Source of the DNA: Lunatimonas sp. | GTDB taxonomy: Bacteria; Bacteroidota; Bacteroidia; Cytophagales; Cyclobacteriaceae | Assembly (NCBI RefSeq): GCF_020832325.1 | Contig: NZ_JAFIEU010000026.1 | Coordinates: 53,483-117,482, forward strand | DNA length: 64,000 bases | Direction: 5' to 3' | Notes under the pieces: model-generated | Databases searched by the model: none | The model's input: the letters and a program-made list of their open reading frames with translations, nothing else | Told to the model about the DNA's origin: nothing | Part shown: in pieces, positions 54,227 to 62,024 of the stretch | How the letters are laid out: every line of letters begins with the position of its first letter | How positions within the stretch are numbered: position 1 is the first letter of the stretch | Position numbers and translations under genes: made by a program

Positions 54227-54605
54227 AATTTTATGGATTTAGGTTTATTCGTATCTAAAGTTGGGTGCTAGGGCACCGTCGGCACGGACTGCCGAAATCG
54301 GGCGTTTTCACCGGTTAAGGTGTTCGATTGCTAAGAGGTGTTCGGGTATATCGTTGCCATCGGTCGAAATTTTGGTGGTTAGGGTAATAGGCATTCCCTG
54401 TCCATGAGAGACTGCCATCGGTAATTAACAGACAGCGCTACTTGAGCGAGGGCTGGCACCCAGAAGTATTCGTAGCGGAAAGGGCGATTTTTCTTGTACA
54501 TATACATGATGTCATGCATGTACCTATACAGACTGATGCAAGTGGACGTAGCATATTGTTTAGTAGGCAACCCAAAAACCACAGCCACAGTAGATTGACA
54601 CCAAT
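54227..54605. other. Long untranslated leader of susC
   Basis: This stretch lies between the susC start and its candidate -7 box at 54606-54613. The only open frame of note (minus, 54379-54588) has no family features. The distal part carries three hairpins (54264-54322). The region 54505-54530 contains overlapping CATG and TGTACAT palindromes. Confidence 0.5.
54264..54322 (-). promoter_or_regulatory. Three consecutive hairpins in the susC leader
   Basis: GGTGC-TAGG-GCACC (54264-54277), TCGGCA-CGGAC-TGCCGA (54279-54295) and CACC-GGTTAA-GGTG (54309-54322) are perfect stems spaced closely, 38-96 nt upstream of the susC ATG. They could be a post-transcriptional control region. Confidence 0.45.
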
Positions 54606-54655
54606 CAAATTTAGGTCATATGCCCAATATTAGGAATAATAGGTCATAAGACCTA
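54606..54655 (-). promoter_or_regulatory. Candidate susC promoter with two palindromic operators
   Basis: On the minus strand, TAAATTTG (54606-54613) matches the -7 box TAnnTTTG. Directly upstream are two 16-nt palindromes: TAGGTC-ATAT-GCCCAA (54612-54627) and TAGGTC-ATAA-GACCTA (54640-54655), the second perfect. Their centres are 28 bp apart. Confidence 0.55.
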
Positions 54656-54709
54656 ATTTTTGAAAGGTTTTTACAAAAAATTTTGCTGAGCGGACTGTAG
54701 GCTCAAAAA

Positions 54710-55972
54710 TCAGTAGGAGAGAGCTTTCCTTTCCAATACATAATCTTTGAAATCGGCACTCAAGCCTGGTTCTTGTGGTGTCAGGTACTTACCACCAACT
54801 ACCTGCGCCGGATATTTAAAATAGTCTTTCAAATGAGGTATGTGTTCCAGTAAAAGTGCCGGGTGTCCAAGACCGATATGGTTAAACAGTACCAAATGCT
54901 GGTGTATCTGTCCCATATCCCCCACATGGGGCACTACCGGAATGCCATATTTTCGCGACAGTAGGCTTATTAGCAGAAACTCCGATACTCCTCCTACCCG
55001 TACGGCATCCACCTGATTGAAAGACATGCAGCCGGATTGAATAAAATTCTTGAACATAATCTTGTTAGGCACATGTTCTCCAAGTGCAATTGGAAGATTT
55101 ACCTCTTTGGAGAGAGTAACATGTGCCTGAATATCGTCCGGATGGGTGGGCTCCTCTATCCAAAAGGGGGTTATGTCCTGAAGTCGGCGACAGATAGCTA
55201 TCGCTTTAGGAAGGGACCATTGCTGATTGGCGTCCAACATAATGGTCGCTTTCGGTCCCGCCGCGTGGCGTACCAACTCGGCTCTACGGATATCCCTGTC
55301 TGCATCTATCGACCCAACTTTTAACTTAATGGCGGTAAACCCCCGGTCGATGGACTTTTTAATATTGTTTATAACCTGCTCGTCGGAGTAATTAAACCAG
55401 CCTATGGAAGTATCGTATCCAGGATAGCCCTGCTTGATAATTTCCATGCGGCCGACCCGCCCATCTTCTTGGGCTTTTAACAGAGCGATTGCCTCATGCT
55501 TGGGTAAAATGTCTTCGAAGTAAGAAAAATCCAGCGTATTGGCTAGCGCTTCGGGAGAGAGCTCAATCAACAATTTCCATAACGGCTGACACCTCGATTT
55601 TGCCCAAAGATCAAAACAGGCGTTCACCACAGAGGCCAGGGCAAGGTGAATAACTCCTTTATGCGGCCCCAACCACCTAAGGTTAGGATCATCGGCCATT
55701 TTTTTGTAGGTGACTCCAAATTCGGCCATGAGTTCATTTATCTCCCTACCAACCACATGCTGTACCAAATAGTCAATGGCACCACATACCAGCTTGTTGC
55801 CGGCACCTAGTGTCAGTGCCATGCCAACGCCTTCTAAATGAGCGTCGGTATCCAACCTACAAAGTGCATAGGCGTAGATCGGTGTAGAATGGACTGCGTC
55901 AGAGCCGGCTCCGTTTTCTAACGCAAATTGGACATCCTGAGATCGTCCCGATTTGATAACAATTGATTTCAT
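54710..55972 (-). CDS. L-fuconate dehydratase-like enolase superfamily enzyme
   Basis: A 420-residue enzyme of the mandelate racemase/enolase superfamily that matches L-fuconate dehydratase (FucD/ENOSF1 group). The K-X-K pair is TAIKLKVG (K216/K218), the metal ligands are D247 (MLDANQQW), E273 or E274 (WIEEPT) and E299 (LGEH), and His349 lies in VPHVGDMGQIHQH. The region GYPGYDTSIGWFNYSDE before K216 is characteristic of the group. It would dehydrate L-fuconate to 2-keto-3-deoxy-L-fuconate. It is the third gene after the symporter and dehydrogenase. A copy of the start-codon repeat ends at its ATG. Confidence 0.87.
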   Translation of the reverse strand: MKSIVIKSGRSQDVQFALENGAGSDAVHSTPIYAYALCRLDTDAHLEGVGMALTLGAGNKLVCGAIDYLVQHVVGREINELMAEFGVTYKKMADDPNLRWLGPHKGVIHLALASVVNACFDLWAKSRCQPLWKLLIELSPEALANTLDFSYFEDILPKHEAIALLKAQEDGRVGRMEIIKQGYPGYDTSIGWFNYSDEQVINNIKKSIDRGFTAIKLKVGSIDADRDIRRAELVRHAAGPKATIMLDANQQWSLPKAIAICRRLQDITPFWIEEPTHPDDIQAHVTLSKEVNLPIALGEHVPNKIMFKNFIQSGCMSFNQVDAVRVGGVSEFLLISLLSRKYGIPVVPHVGDMGQIHQHLVLFNHIGLGHPALLLEHIPHLKDYFKYPAQVVGGKYLTPQEPGLSADFKDYVLERKALSY

Positions 55973-56055
55973 CTGTCTATAATTTGTTTTTCAAAGGTCA
56001 GATGGAATCTCGCACAAATTATGATCGTCCCTCCTTGCGTCGTGCTCGATTTCAT
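55969..56055 (-). CDS. Leader reading frame of a start-codon repeat, copy 4 (28 codons)
   Basis: ATG at 56055 is preceded by a good Shine-Dalgarno (AGAGGAA). The 28-residue peptide starts MKSSTTQGGTIIICARFHLT and ends at TGA 55969-55971, overlapping the ATG of the fuconate dehydratase gene as ATGA. It is 83 nt from ATG to ATG, 6 and 9 nt shorter than the two intact dctQ copies, with the frame kept. The small hairpin before the start codon is TTTG-AAAAA-CAAA, a paired variant of ATTGA-AAAA-TCAAT. Confidence 0.5.
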   Translation of the reverse strand: MKSSTTQGGTIIICARFHLTFEKQIIDR

Positions 56056-56130
56056 GTTCCTCTAATTATTTTCAAGATTGCTGCGGCCTAATCGGTGAAT
56101 CTTCCGATTCGTCTGCAACGCTATAGTTTA

Positions 56131-57210
56131 TTAGCTACTAAAATTTTCGAGGGGAAGAGCCCCTATCTCATTTGATTCATACAGTCTTTCGACCAACTTC
56201 ATGGTTTGATACGCATCCTCTACGGCATTTGGGAATGCTGAATGGGGGTTTTGAAGGTGCCGTTGCAATGATGCCATGGGACCTATAAATGCGTGGGGGA
56301 ACCAATCACCGATCAAGGGAACTTCCTGCCAACCCTTCTCGGCTTCTTTTCGGGTATGATATTCAAACCTGGAAGGTCTGCCCTTCGGGTAGTCGAAGGA
56401 AGTACCAATTTGTACCTTGATTGCACCATCTGTTCCTTCAATTTTTAGGTACGATTGCTGGTGCTCGGGTCCATAATCGTGCCCGTGATTGGTCATAATC
56501 CGTGCCTGCCGGTAGGCACCATAGTCAAGCACGATGGTACTTCTTGTAGGGGCCAATTGCGCATGGTTCGGGTGTTTGATAGTAGATGCGAAAACTCGTT
56601 TCGGCTCACCCCAAAAAGCCCTGACAGTATCTAGGTAATGGATGCTATGGTATAAAATCTCCAACCTAGGTTTGGTTTTCAGAAATCCCCAAAGCTCCCA
56701 CGGCGTGTGCACGCAAACGTTAAACTCTACATCGAACGTTTCTCCGATCAGGCCCCTTTCCATCACATCCATGGCGGCTAACATATAGGGAGCATGGCGA
56801 AGCTGAAAATTGACTGCAGCTACCAAGGACTTTTGCCGGCAAAGCTGAAGGATATGCTTCGCTTCCTGTAAGGTTTCCCCCATGGGTTTTTGTAGTAACA
56901 CAGCCGATCCATTCGGCAATTGCTCCAAAATTTCCAAAATTTGATCCGCAGGTACCGCCACATCAAAGACTGCGCTTACTTCCTTGGCTTTCTGAATCAA
57001 CAAATCCAACGAATCGAATGCGCATTGTGGCATTCCAACGGATTGCGAGAGCGAGTTAGCCTTTTCGGGCACCAAGTCATACATTCCCACGACAGGAAAT
57101 TGAGCCAACGCGTACGCCGGTAAGTGGGCATCGCGCACAATTCCGCCTCCTCCTATAACGACAATAGGAAGCGGGTTTTCGGGAATTTCTGGGGCTTGTT
57201 TAAAATGCAT
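56131..57210 (-). CDS. Gfo/Idh/MocA family oxidoreductase
   Basis: A 359-residue NAD(P)-dependent dehydrogenase. The Rossmann motif is VVIGGGGIVRDAHLPAY (about 17-33), the family EKP-like catalytic Lys motif is LQKPMGETLQEAK (about 105-117), and the C-terminal half has the beta-sheet substrate domain (ILYHSIHYLDTVRAFWG near 185). It likely oxidises the imported sugar or a derivative. Located between the symporter and the fuconate dehydratase, it could form fuconolactone from L-fucose, but other sugars are possible. It starts 46 nt after the symporter stop. Confidence 0.88.
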   Translation of the reverse strand: MHFKQAPEIPENPLPIVVIGGGGIVRDAHLPAYALAQFPVVGMYDLVPEKANSLSQSVGMPQCAFDSLDLLIQKAKEVSAVFDVAVPADQILEILEQLPNGSAVLLQKPMGETLQEAKHILQLCRQKSLVAAVNFQLRHAPYMLAAMDVMERGLIGETFDVEFNVCVHTPWELWGFLKTKPRLEILYHSIHYLDTVRAFWGEPKRVFASTIKHPNHAQLAPTRSTIVLDYGAYRQARIMTNHGHDYGPEHQQSYLKIEGTDGAIKVQIGTSFDYPKGRPSRFEYHTRKEAEKGWQEVPLIGDWFPHAFIGPMASLQRHLQNPHSAFPNAVEDAYQTMKLVERLYESNEIGALPLENFSS

Positions 57211-57256
57211 ATGTCCGAATAAATGAACGGTTTAGGTGTGCCATAATTCCTTCTTT

Positions 57257-58855
57257 TTAGTAAAATACCCAGTACAAGATCAACATGATCGCCAGTAAGA
57301 TCACACTCAGCAAATTGACCATTTTGGATGGGCTTTTCACATTCAGAAAGAATGTAGGGGACACTACCTGCACGTTTTTGTCAAAATAGGAAACACAGAC
57401 ATAAAGTACGGCAGAGAACACAAAGAAAAGGTAGGTTTGTTTTAGCCAGTTGATATGTAATCCATCCGGCCTAGATACATAATTCAAACCTCCATTTATG
57501 GGCACATACTTCTCAATGACAAATACACCTGCAGCAAATAAACTTCCAATCAAAAGCGTGTAAAAGGCCGCATTTGCAGTACCTCGGGGCGATACCACTC
57601 CGAACAGAAAAACAGCCACGATGGATGGGGCAAATATGGAAAACATTTGATTGATCAATTCGAATAGGGTTCCCAAGTTTCCCAAAAACGGGGACCATAT
57701 CACGGCGGCAACCAAGACTATAAGTCCGGTAACCCTTCCTATGTATACTTTCTTGCTATCGGTAAGATGGGGCTTGACCCTATCAAAGACATCGTAAACG
57801 ATCAACGTGGAACAGCTATTAATAGCGGCTGCCACGCTACTCATGACCGCTGCCAGCAGGGCCGCAACCATAAGACCTTTCAAGCCTACCGGCATTAGGT
57901 TGCTGATCATTAAGGGTAATACATTTTTGGTTTCATTTCCAACTTCCTGCCTGAATAAGGCAAAAGCCAAAATACCGGGAACCACCATGAAAAAAACCGG
58001 AAGGATTTTCAGAAAGCCGGCAAATAAAGCGCCGAGCTTGGCCTGTTTTTCAGAACGGGCACCTAATACCCGCTGCACAATCGTTTGGTCCGTACACCAA
58101 TACCAAAGGCCCAAAATCAAGTACCCGAACAACATGTCACTAAATGTGAATCCGGTTTTGGCAGCATCGAAACTAACTATTTTCAGACGGTCGGGATCTA
58201 CCACCTCCTTAAGCTCCTCGTAAGAAGTAATTCCCATCTCCGGCAAGCGAAGGATGGCAAGTACCGTAATGGTAATCGATCCGGCGATTAATATGATGGT
58301 CTGAACCGTTTCTGTGATTACCACGGAGGTCAGTCCACCAACTATGGTATAGATTCCGGTGGCAAGGGCAATTAGGACAATGGATATGGGCACGCTAAGG
58401 CCAAATACATTTTCAAATACCACCGCACCGGCATATAAACTCACGCCAATGTGCATAAACAGCGCTGCAAGGATACTAAAAATCGCCAATAGCACCCTGG
58501 ATCGTGAATCATAACGTAGTTCCAGAAACTGAGGGAGCGTAGTAATTTTGGTTCTCAAGTAAAAAGGCACAAATACAAAGGCTAGGAGCAGGAGTTCAAT
58601 TACCGAAAACCATTCGAAATTTCCCCAAACGATCCCATCGGTAAAGCCAGATTCTGCCAAGCCGACCAAGTGTACCGTAGATATGTTGGAGGCAAAAAGA
58701 GACGCTCCAATAACGGCCCAAGACAATGATTTTCCGGCTAAAAAATAGTCGTTACCTGTTTTGCGACTACTTCGGCCGGACCTTAGTCCAATAATAACAA
58801 TGCCTACCAAATATGCCAGTATGACCAGTAGGTCTATAGTCTCCAGTGAATTCAT
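57257..58855 (-). CDS. Sodium/solute symporter (SSS/SLC5 family), sugar type
   Basis: A 532-residue transporter from ATG 58855 (MNSLETIDLLVILAYLVGIV); a TTG-started extension from 58921 overlaps the promoter and is rejected. About 13-14 hydrophobic helices are visible. The SSS signature regions are NDYFLAGKSLSWAVIGASLF (about 38-57) with the sodium-site residues of TM1, and LFAGFLKILPVFFMVVPGIL further on. Sugar-carrying members of SLC5 commonly serve PULs in this phylum. It probably imports L-fucose released in the periplasm. It is the first gene of the catabolic unit. Confidence 0.9.
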   Translation of the reverse strand: MNSLETIDLLVILAYLVGIVIIGLRSGRSSRKTGNDYFLAGKSLSWAVIGASLFASNISTVHLVGLAESGFTDGIVWGNFEWFSVIELLLLAFVFVPFYLRTKITTLPQFLELRYDSRSRVLLAIFSILAALFMHIGVSLYAGAVVFENVFGLSVPISIVLIALATGIYTIVGGLTSVVITETVQTIILIAGSITITVLAILRLPEMGITSYEELKEVVDPDRLKIVSFDAAKTGFTFSDMLFGYLILGLWYWCTDQTIVQRVLGARSEKQAKLGALFAGFLKILPVFFMVVPGILAFALFRQEVGNETKNVLPLMISNLMPVGLKGLMVAALLAAVMSSVAAAINSCSTLIVYDVFDRVKPHLTDSKKVYIGRVTGLIVLVAAVIWSPFLGNLGTLFELINQMFSIFAPSIVAVFLFGVVSPRGTANAAFYTLLIGSLFAAGVFVIEKYVPINGGLNYVSRPDGLHINWLKQTYLFFVFSAVLYVCVSYFDKNVQVVSPTFFLNVKSPSKMVNLLSVILLAIMLILYWVFY

Positions 58856-58918
58856 ATTGTTAAGGCCATTTGGCACATCAATTATATAAGACTGTATCTT
58901 TAACAAAGCTACATGACT

Positions 58919-58949
58919 CAAAAGTATATAAAATAGGGCATGGGACCTA
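58919..58949 (-). promoter_or_regulatory. Candidate symporter promoter with palindromic operator
   Basis: On the minus strand TACTTTTG (58919-58926) matches TAnnTTTG and would start a transcript near 58912. Eight nt upstream lies TAGGGC-ATGG-GACCTA (about 58934-58949), a 16-nt palindrome with 5 of 6 pairs, the same type as those at the susC promoter. A weaker relative, TTGGGG-TAAG-GACCTA, lies at about 58998-59013. Confidence 0.5.
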
Positions 58950-59122
58950 ATTTATGATTCAGGTCTTTTGTGAAATTTGTTGCTACTGGGACTAGGTTTG
59001 GGGTAAGGACCTATAAATCTGTGTGAAAGAGCATAGTCCTTATTACTTGCAGCATCCCATCACTTGCTAAAAACTGACGTAAATAAAACGGCTACAGATT
59101 ATCTAGTGTAGAAATTACATTT

Positions 59123-59130
59123 TATATTTG
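59123..59130 (+). promoter_or_regulatory. Probable -7 box of the GH43 gene
   Basis: TATATTTG matches TAnnTTTG, 20 bp upstream of the ATG at 59150, giving a leader of about 13 nt. Confidence 0.45.
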
Positions 59131-59149
59131 GTAAAATTCCAATTGACAG

Positions 59150-60856
59150 ATGCAAGCACCCAAAGCAATCGCTACCCTAACACTGGTCCTATTCTGCCTA
59201 GGGCTAGCCCACAGCCAGCAAACACCGGAGAATTATCCAACCTTCTCCAATGCGGTGTACCAGGGCAATGATGACGTGTATAACGACTATCCCTTGGCGG
59301 ATGGCGAGTTTTACAACCCCATTTTGCAGGGGTGTTATCCGGATCCTTCCATAACCCGAAAAGGAGATGACTACTATATGGTTACCTCATCCTTTGCCAT
59401 GTTTCCGGGCGTTCCGATTTTTCATTCCAATGACCTGGTTAATTGGACCCAACTGGGCCATGTATTGGACCGAAAATCCCAATTGAAAGTAGCCGATACG
59501 GGCATCAGTGCGGGGATCTATGCACCGGATATAATCTACAACCCCCACAACGACACGTTTTATATGATCACGACCCAATTCGCCGGAGGAATAGGCAATA
59601 TGGTGGTGAAAACCAGCGATCCACGGGAGGGATGGAGTGATCCGATCAAGTTGGACTTCGGGGGGATTGATCCGGCGTTGTTTTTTGATGATGACGGAAA
59701 AGCCTATGTGATACACAACGACGCTCCGGTGAAAGCGCTTTACGAAGGGCATCGGGTAATCAAACTATGGGAATACGATGTCAACGCAGACCAAGTGATC
59801 AAGGGAACCGACCAAGTGATTGTGGATGGAGGTGTCGACATTAGCCAAAAACCTATCTGGATAGAAGCCCCGCATATCTACAAAAAAGATGGGCGCTATT
59901 ACCTGATGTGTGCCGAAGGGGGAACCGGATCCTGGCACAGCGAAGTGATCTTTGTAAGCGACAAGCCAACCGGTCCCTACGTGCCGGCAAACAACAACCC
60001 CATCCTTACCCAGCGATACTTCGCAAAGGACCGAAAAAATAAAGTGGATTGGGCTGGACATGCGGATTTGGTGCTGGGCCCGGATGACAGGTATTATGGC
60101 GTCTTTCTGGGTATTCGCCCCAATGAAGTGGATCGGGTAAACACGGGTCGTGAAACGTTCATCTTGCCTGTAGACTGGACCGGAGCGTTTCCGGTTTTTG
60201 AAAATGGCCTGATCCCCATCAGCCCTAAACTCAAGCTGCCCACAGGTGTACAGAACAAAACAGGGCAGGAAGGTTTCTTTCCAAATGGCAACTTTACCTA
60301 CACGGAAACATTTCAATCCGAAATGCTGGACTACCGCTGGATCGGATTGAGAGGGCCGCGGGAAGATTTTATCGCCACCAGCCAAAAGGGGTTGGAAATA
60401 CGTCCTTTTGCGGTAAATATCAAAGAGGTAAAGCCCATTTCATCGCTCTTCTACCGGCAGCAGCACAAAAAATTCAGCTTTACGGCGACCGTGGACTATT
60501 CACCCGCCTCGGAAAAGGATCTGGCAGGTATAAGCTGTCTTCAAAGCGAGAAATTCCATTATGTTTTTGGAATCACCAGGAAGGGAGATGAGCAGTATTT
60601 GGTACTGGAGCGGACCGAAAACGGTGTTTCTACGTTGGTAGGCAGCCGCAAGCTTGCGGCAAATGGGCCGGTACAGCTTCGGGTAGAAGCGGAAGGCGAT
60701 GCTTACCGTTTCAGCTATGCGACAAAAGGGGGTGATTTTCAGAATTTGGGCGGAGGCGTTTCGGGAGACATCCTTTCCACCAATGTGGCGGGAGGATTCA
60801 CCGGAACCCTGATTGGGCTATATGCCACCACTGCCAATGACGTGAAGCCTGAGTAA
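59150..60856 (+). CDS. GH43 family glycoside hydrolase with C-terminal concanavalin-like domain
   Basis: A 568-residue secreted enzyme (signal ending near GLAHSQQ). The five-bladed propeller has the three GH43 residues: base Asp in GCYPDPSITRKGDDYYMVTS (about 61-80), Asp in FGGIDPALFFDDDGKAYVIH (about 169-188) and acid Glu in WIEAPHIYKKDGRYYLM (about 238-254). From about 380 on a beta-sandwich of the xylosidase C-terminal (DUF1349/con A) type follows. Substrate could be xylosyl, arabinosyl or galactosyl residues of the glycan backbone or branches. It is divergent from the symporter unit and probably shares its control region. Confidence 0.9.
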   Translation: MQAPKAIATLTLVLFCLGLAHSQQTPENYPTFSNAVYQGNDDVYNDYPLADGEFYNPILQGCYPDPSITRKGDDYYMVTSSFAMFPGVPIFHSNDLVNWTQLGHVLDRKSQLKVADTGISAGIYAPDIIYNPHNDTFYMITTQFAGGIGNMVVKTSDPREGWSDPIKLDFGGIDPALFFDDDGKAYVIHNDAPVKALYEGHRVIKLWEYDVNADQVIKGTDQVIVDGGVDISQKPIWIEAPHIYKKDGRYYLMCAEGGTGSWHSEVIFVSDKPTGPYVPANNNPILTQRYFAKDRKNKVDWAGHADLVLGPDDRYYGVFLGIRPNEVDRVNTGRETFILPVDWTGAFPVFENGLIPISPKLKLPTGVQNKTGQEGFFPNGNFTYTETFQSEMLDYRWIGLRGPREDFIATSQKGLEIRPFAVNIKEVKPISSLFYRQQHKKFSFTATVDYSPASEKDLAGISCLQSEKFHYVFGITRKGDEQYLVLERTENGVSTLVGSRKLAANGPVQLRVEAEGDAYRFSYATKGGDFQNLGGGVSGDILSTNVAGGFTGTLIGLYATTANDVKPE

Positions 60857-61489
60857 TTGAGGAAAATTTCTTAAATCAGCAATCCATCCGTATCGCAGAC
60901 AGGGAAGGCTTGGAAGTCATCAATTCCTGCTCTGACGAAATTCCGGAAATAGATTTTGATAATTTTTTTCTTTCTAGCAATCGGTCAAGTGAAATATGCA
61001 TATTCTCAAGTATTCATCAGTACCGCCAGGTAACAAAGATAACTCTATCTGCTCGCTGCGCTGTTATCTCGATCTCTCCGATAAAAAAGGATCACGAAAA
61101 GGCGCCAAGACGCAAAGAAAATAGGGGTAAATTCGTCTCCCTCGTTGCGGGAAGAAACCAAAAATAGCTGTGGCAAAGGCTTCTAATCACCGCAGGGGTG
61201 TTAGCGCTGATAGCTTAATAGAAAATACCAAGTCGAGTGCAATCTCAAAGGGGCAGAGCCCTGACATATCAGTAGAATCCGCATATCTACAACAGCCACC
61301 CAAGGGCGTTAGCCCTGAAATCTTCAACATACCCGTTCGTTGTTCCGGGAAAAAAGAGGTTCACGCAGAGGCGCCAAGACGCAAAGGAAATAAATTTGGA
61401 TTTTTCTCCCTCGTTATGACGAATCAAAAAGCCAGTAGCAAAGCCTACGATCAATCCAAAGGGGCGTAGCCCTCTCATCTTAGTAGAAT
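60857..61489. repeat. Intergenic region filled with two dispersed repeat families
   Basis: No credible gene was seen. One repeat has two copies at about 61092-61155 and 61362-61425, both with GAGGCGCCAAGACGCAAAG or a close variant and ending in TCCCTCGTT. The other has four units at about 61191-61223, 61247-61278, 61301-61330 and 61458-61489. Its best form is AAGGGGCGTAGCCCT followed by TCATCTTAGTAGAAT. The last unit runs into the end of the next gene and supplies its stop codon. Confidence 0.7.
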
Positions 61490-62023
61490 AGATGCAAAAT
61501 ATCTACGATCCGCTGGTACATATATTCCCGGTAAGTTCGTTGGCGCATGCCTTACCAGTATGTCCGGGCCCCATTTGGAATCATAATACCCGGAAATGGT
61601 TGACATTATTGCTGAATGATCCCCAGTAAAGTAAAATATTTTTGATGATTCCGACTCATTGCATACTTCAATAAAACTACCATCAGTCCAGTATTTGGCG
61701 ACATTGGGACCGTTAGTGATATCTATTTGGTTCATCCAAGCGGTTGCTGTTCCCCCATCCGCTATGTGCCAAGCAAAATTGTGACAATTGTAAGTGCGAG
61801 TGGCTTCACCTAAAACCACGATATCATCGTATGCATCTTCATAATCTTGCCTTATTGTGTTTTTTTGAGTAATATTAAAATCAGCGGAGTATAGTGCCGC
61901 AACTTCAATAGGCGAAGATTTTGGGGTAAATACCGGAGTTGGATTGATTACATAATATGTCTGTGCCTGTATGGAAAAGATCCATAGCACTGCTAATACG
62001 AAGGTAAAGTAAAGCTTTTTCAT
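61475..62023 (-). CDS. Secreted protein with a Cys-His motif, possible cysteine peptidase-like
   Basis: A 182-residue protein with a signal peptide (MKKLYFTFVLAVLWIFSIQA). The central TYNCHNFAWHIADGGTATAW (about 78-97) and the later FTGDHSAIMSTISG (about 132-145) recall the Cys and His blocks of papain-like or NlpC-like secreted proteins in this phylum, but I cannot name the family. The last residues (SILLR and stop) are encoded by the dispersed repeat at 61458-61489, so the natural C-terminus may have been replaced. It lies 1 nt after the stop of the paralogue gene at 62025, and the three right-end genes form one operon. Confidence 0.65.
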   Translation of the reverse strand: MKKLYFTFVLAVLWIFSIQAQTYYVINPTPVFTPKSSPIEVAALYSADFNITQKNTIRQDYEDAYDDIVVLGEATRTYNCHNFAWHIADGGTATAWMNQIDITNGPNVAKYWTDGSFIEVCNESESSKIFYFTGDHSAIMSTISGYYDSKWGPDILVRHAPTNLPGIYVPADRRYFASILLR

Positions 62024-62024
62024 A

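Noticed and set aside
54379..54588. 69-codon frame in the susC leader starting just after the predicted promoter
   Set aside because: It is rich in Tyr, Met and Cys without pattern, which looks like noncoding sequence; it overlaps the structured leader.
60910..61167. 85-codon frame downstream of the GH43 gene
   Set aside because: Its second half is the dispersed GGCGCCAAGACGCAAAG repeat translated, and its first half has no recognisable features.
61191..61489. Regularly repeated units considered as a CRISPR array
   Set aside because: Units differ in sequence, spacing is irregular, no cas genes are nearby, and the units are palindromic like common dispersed repeats.
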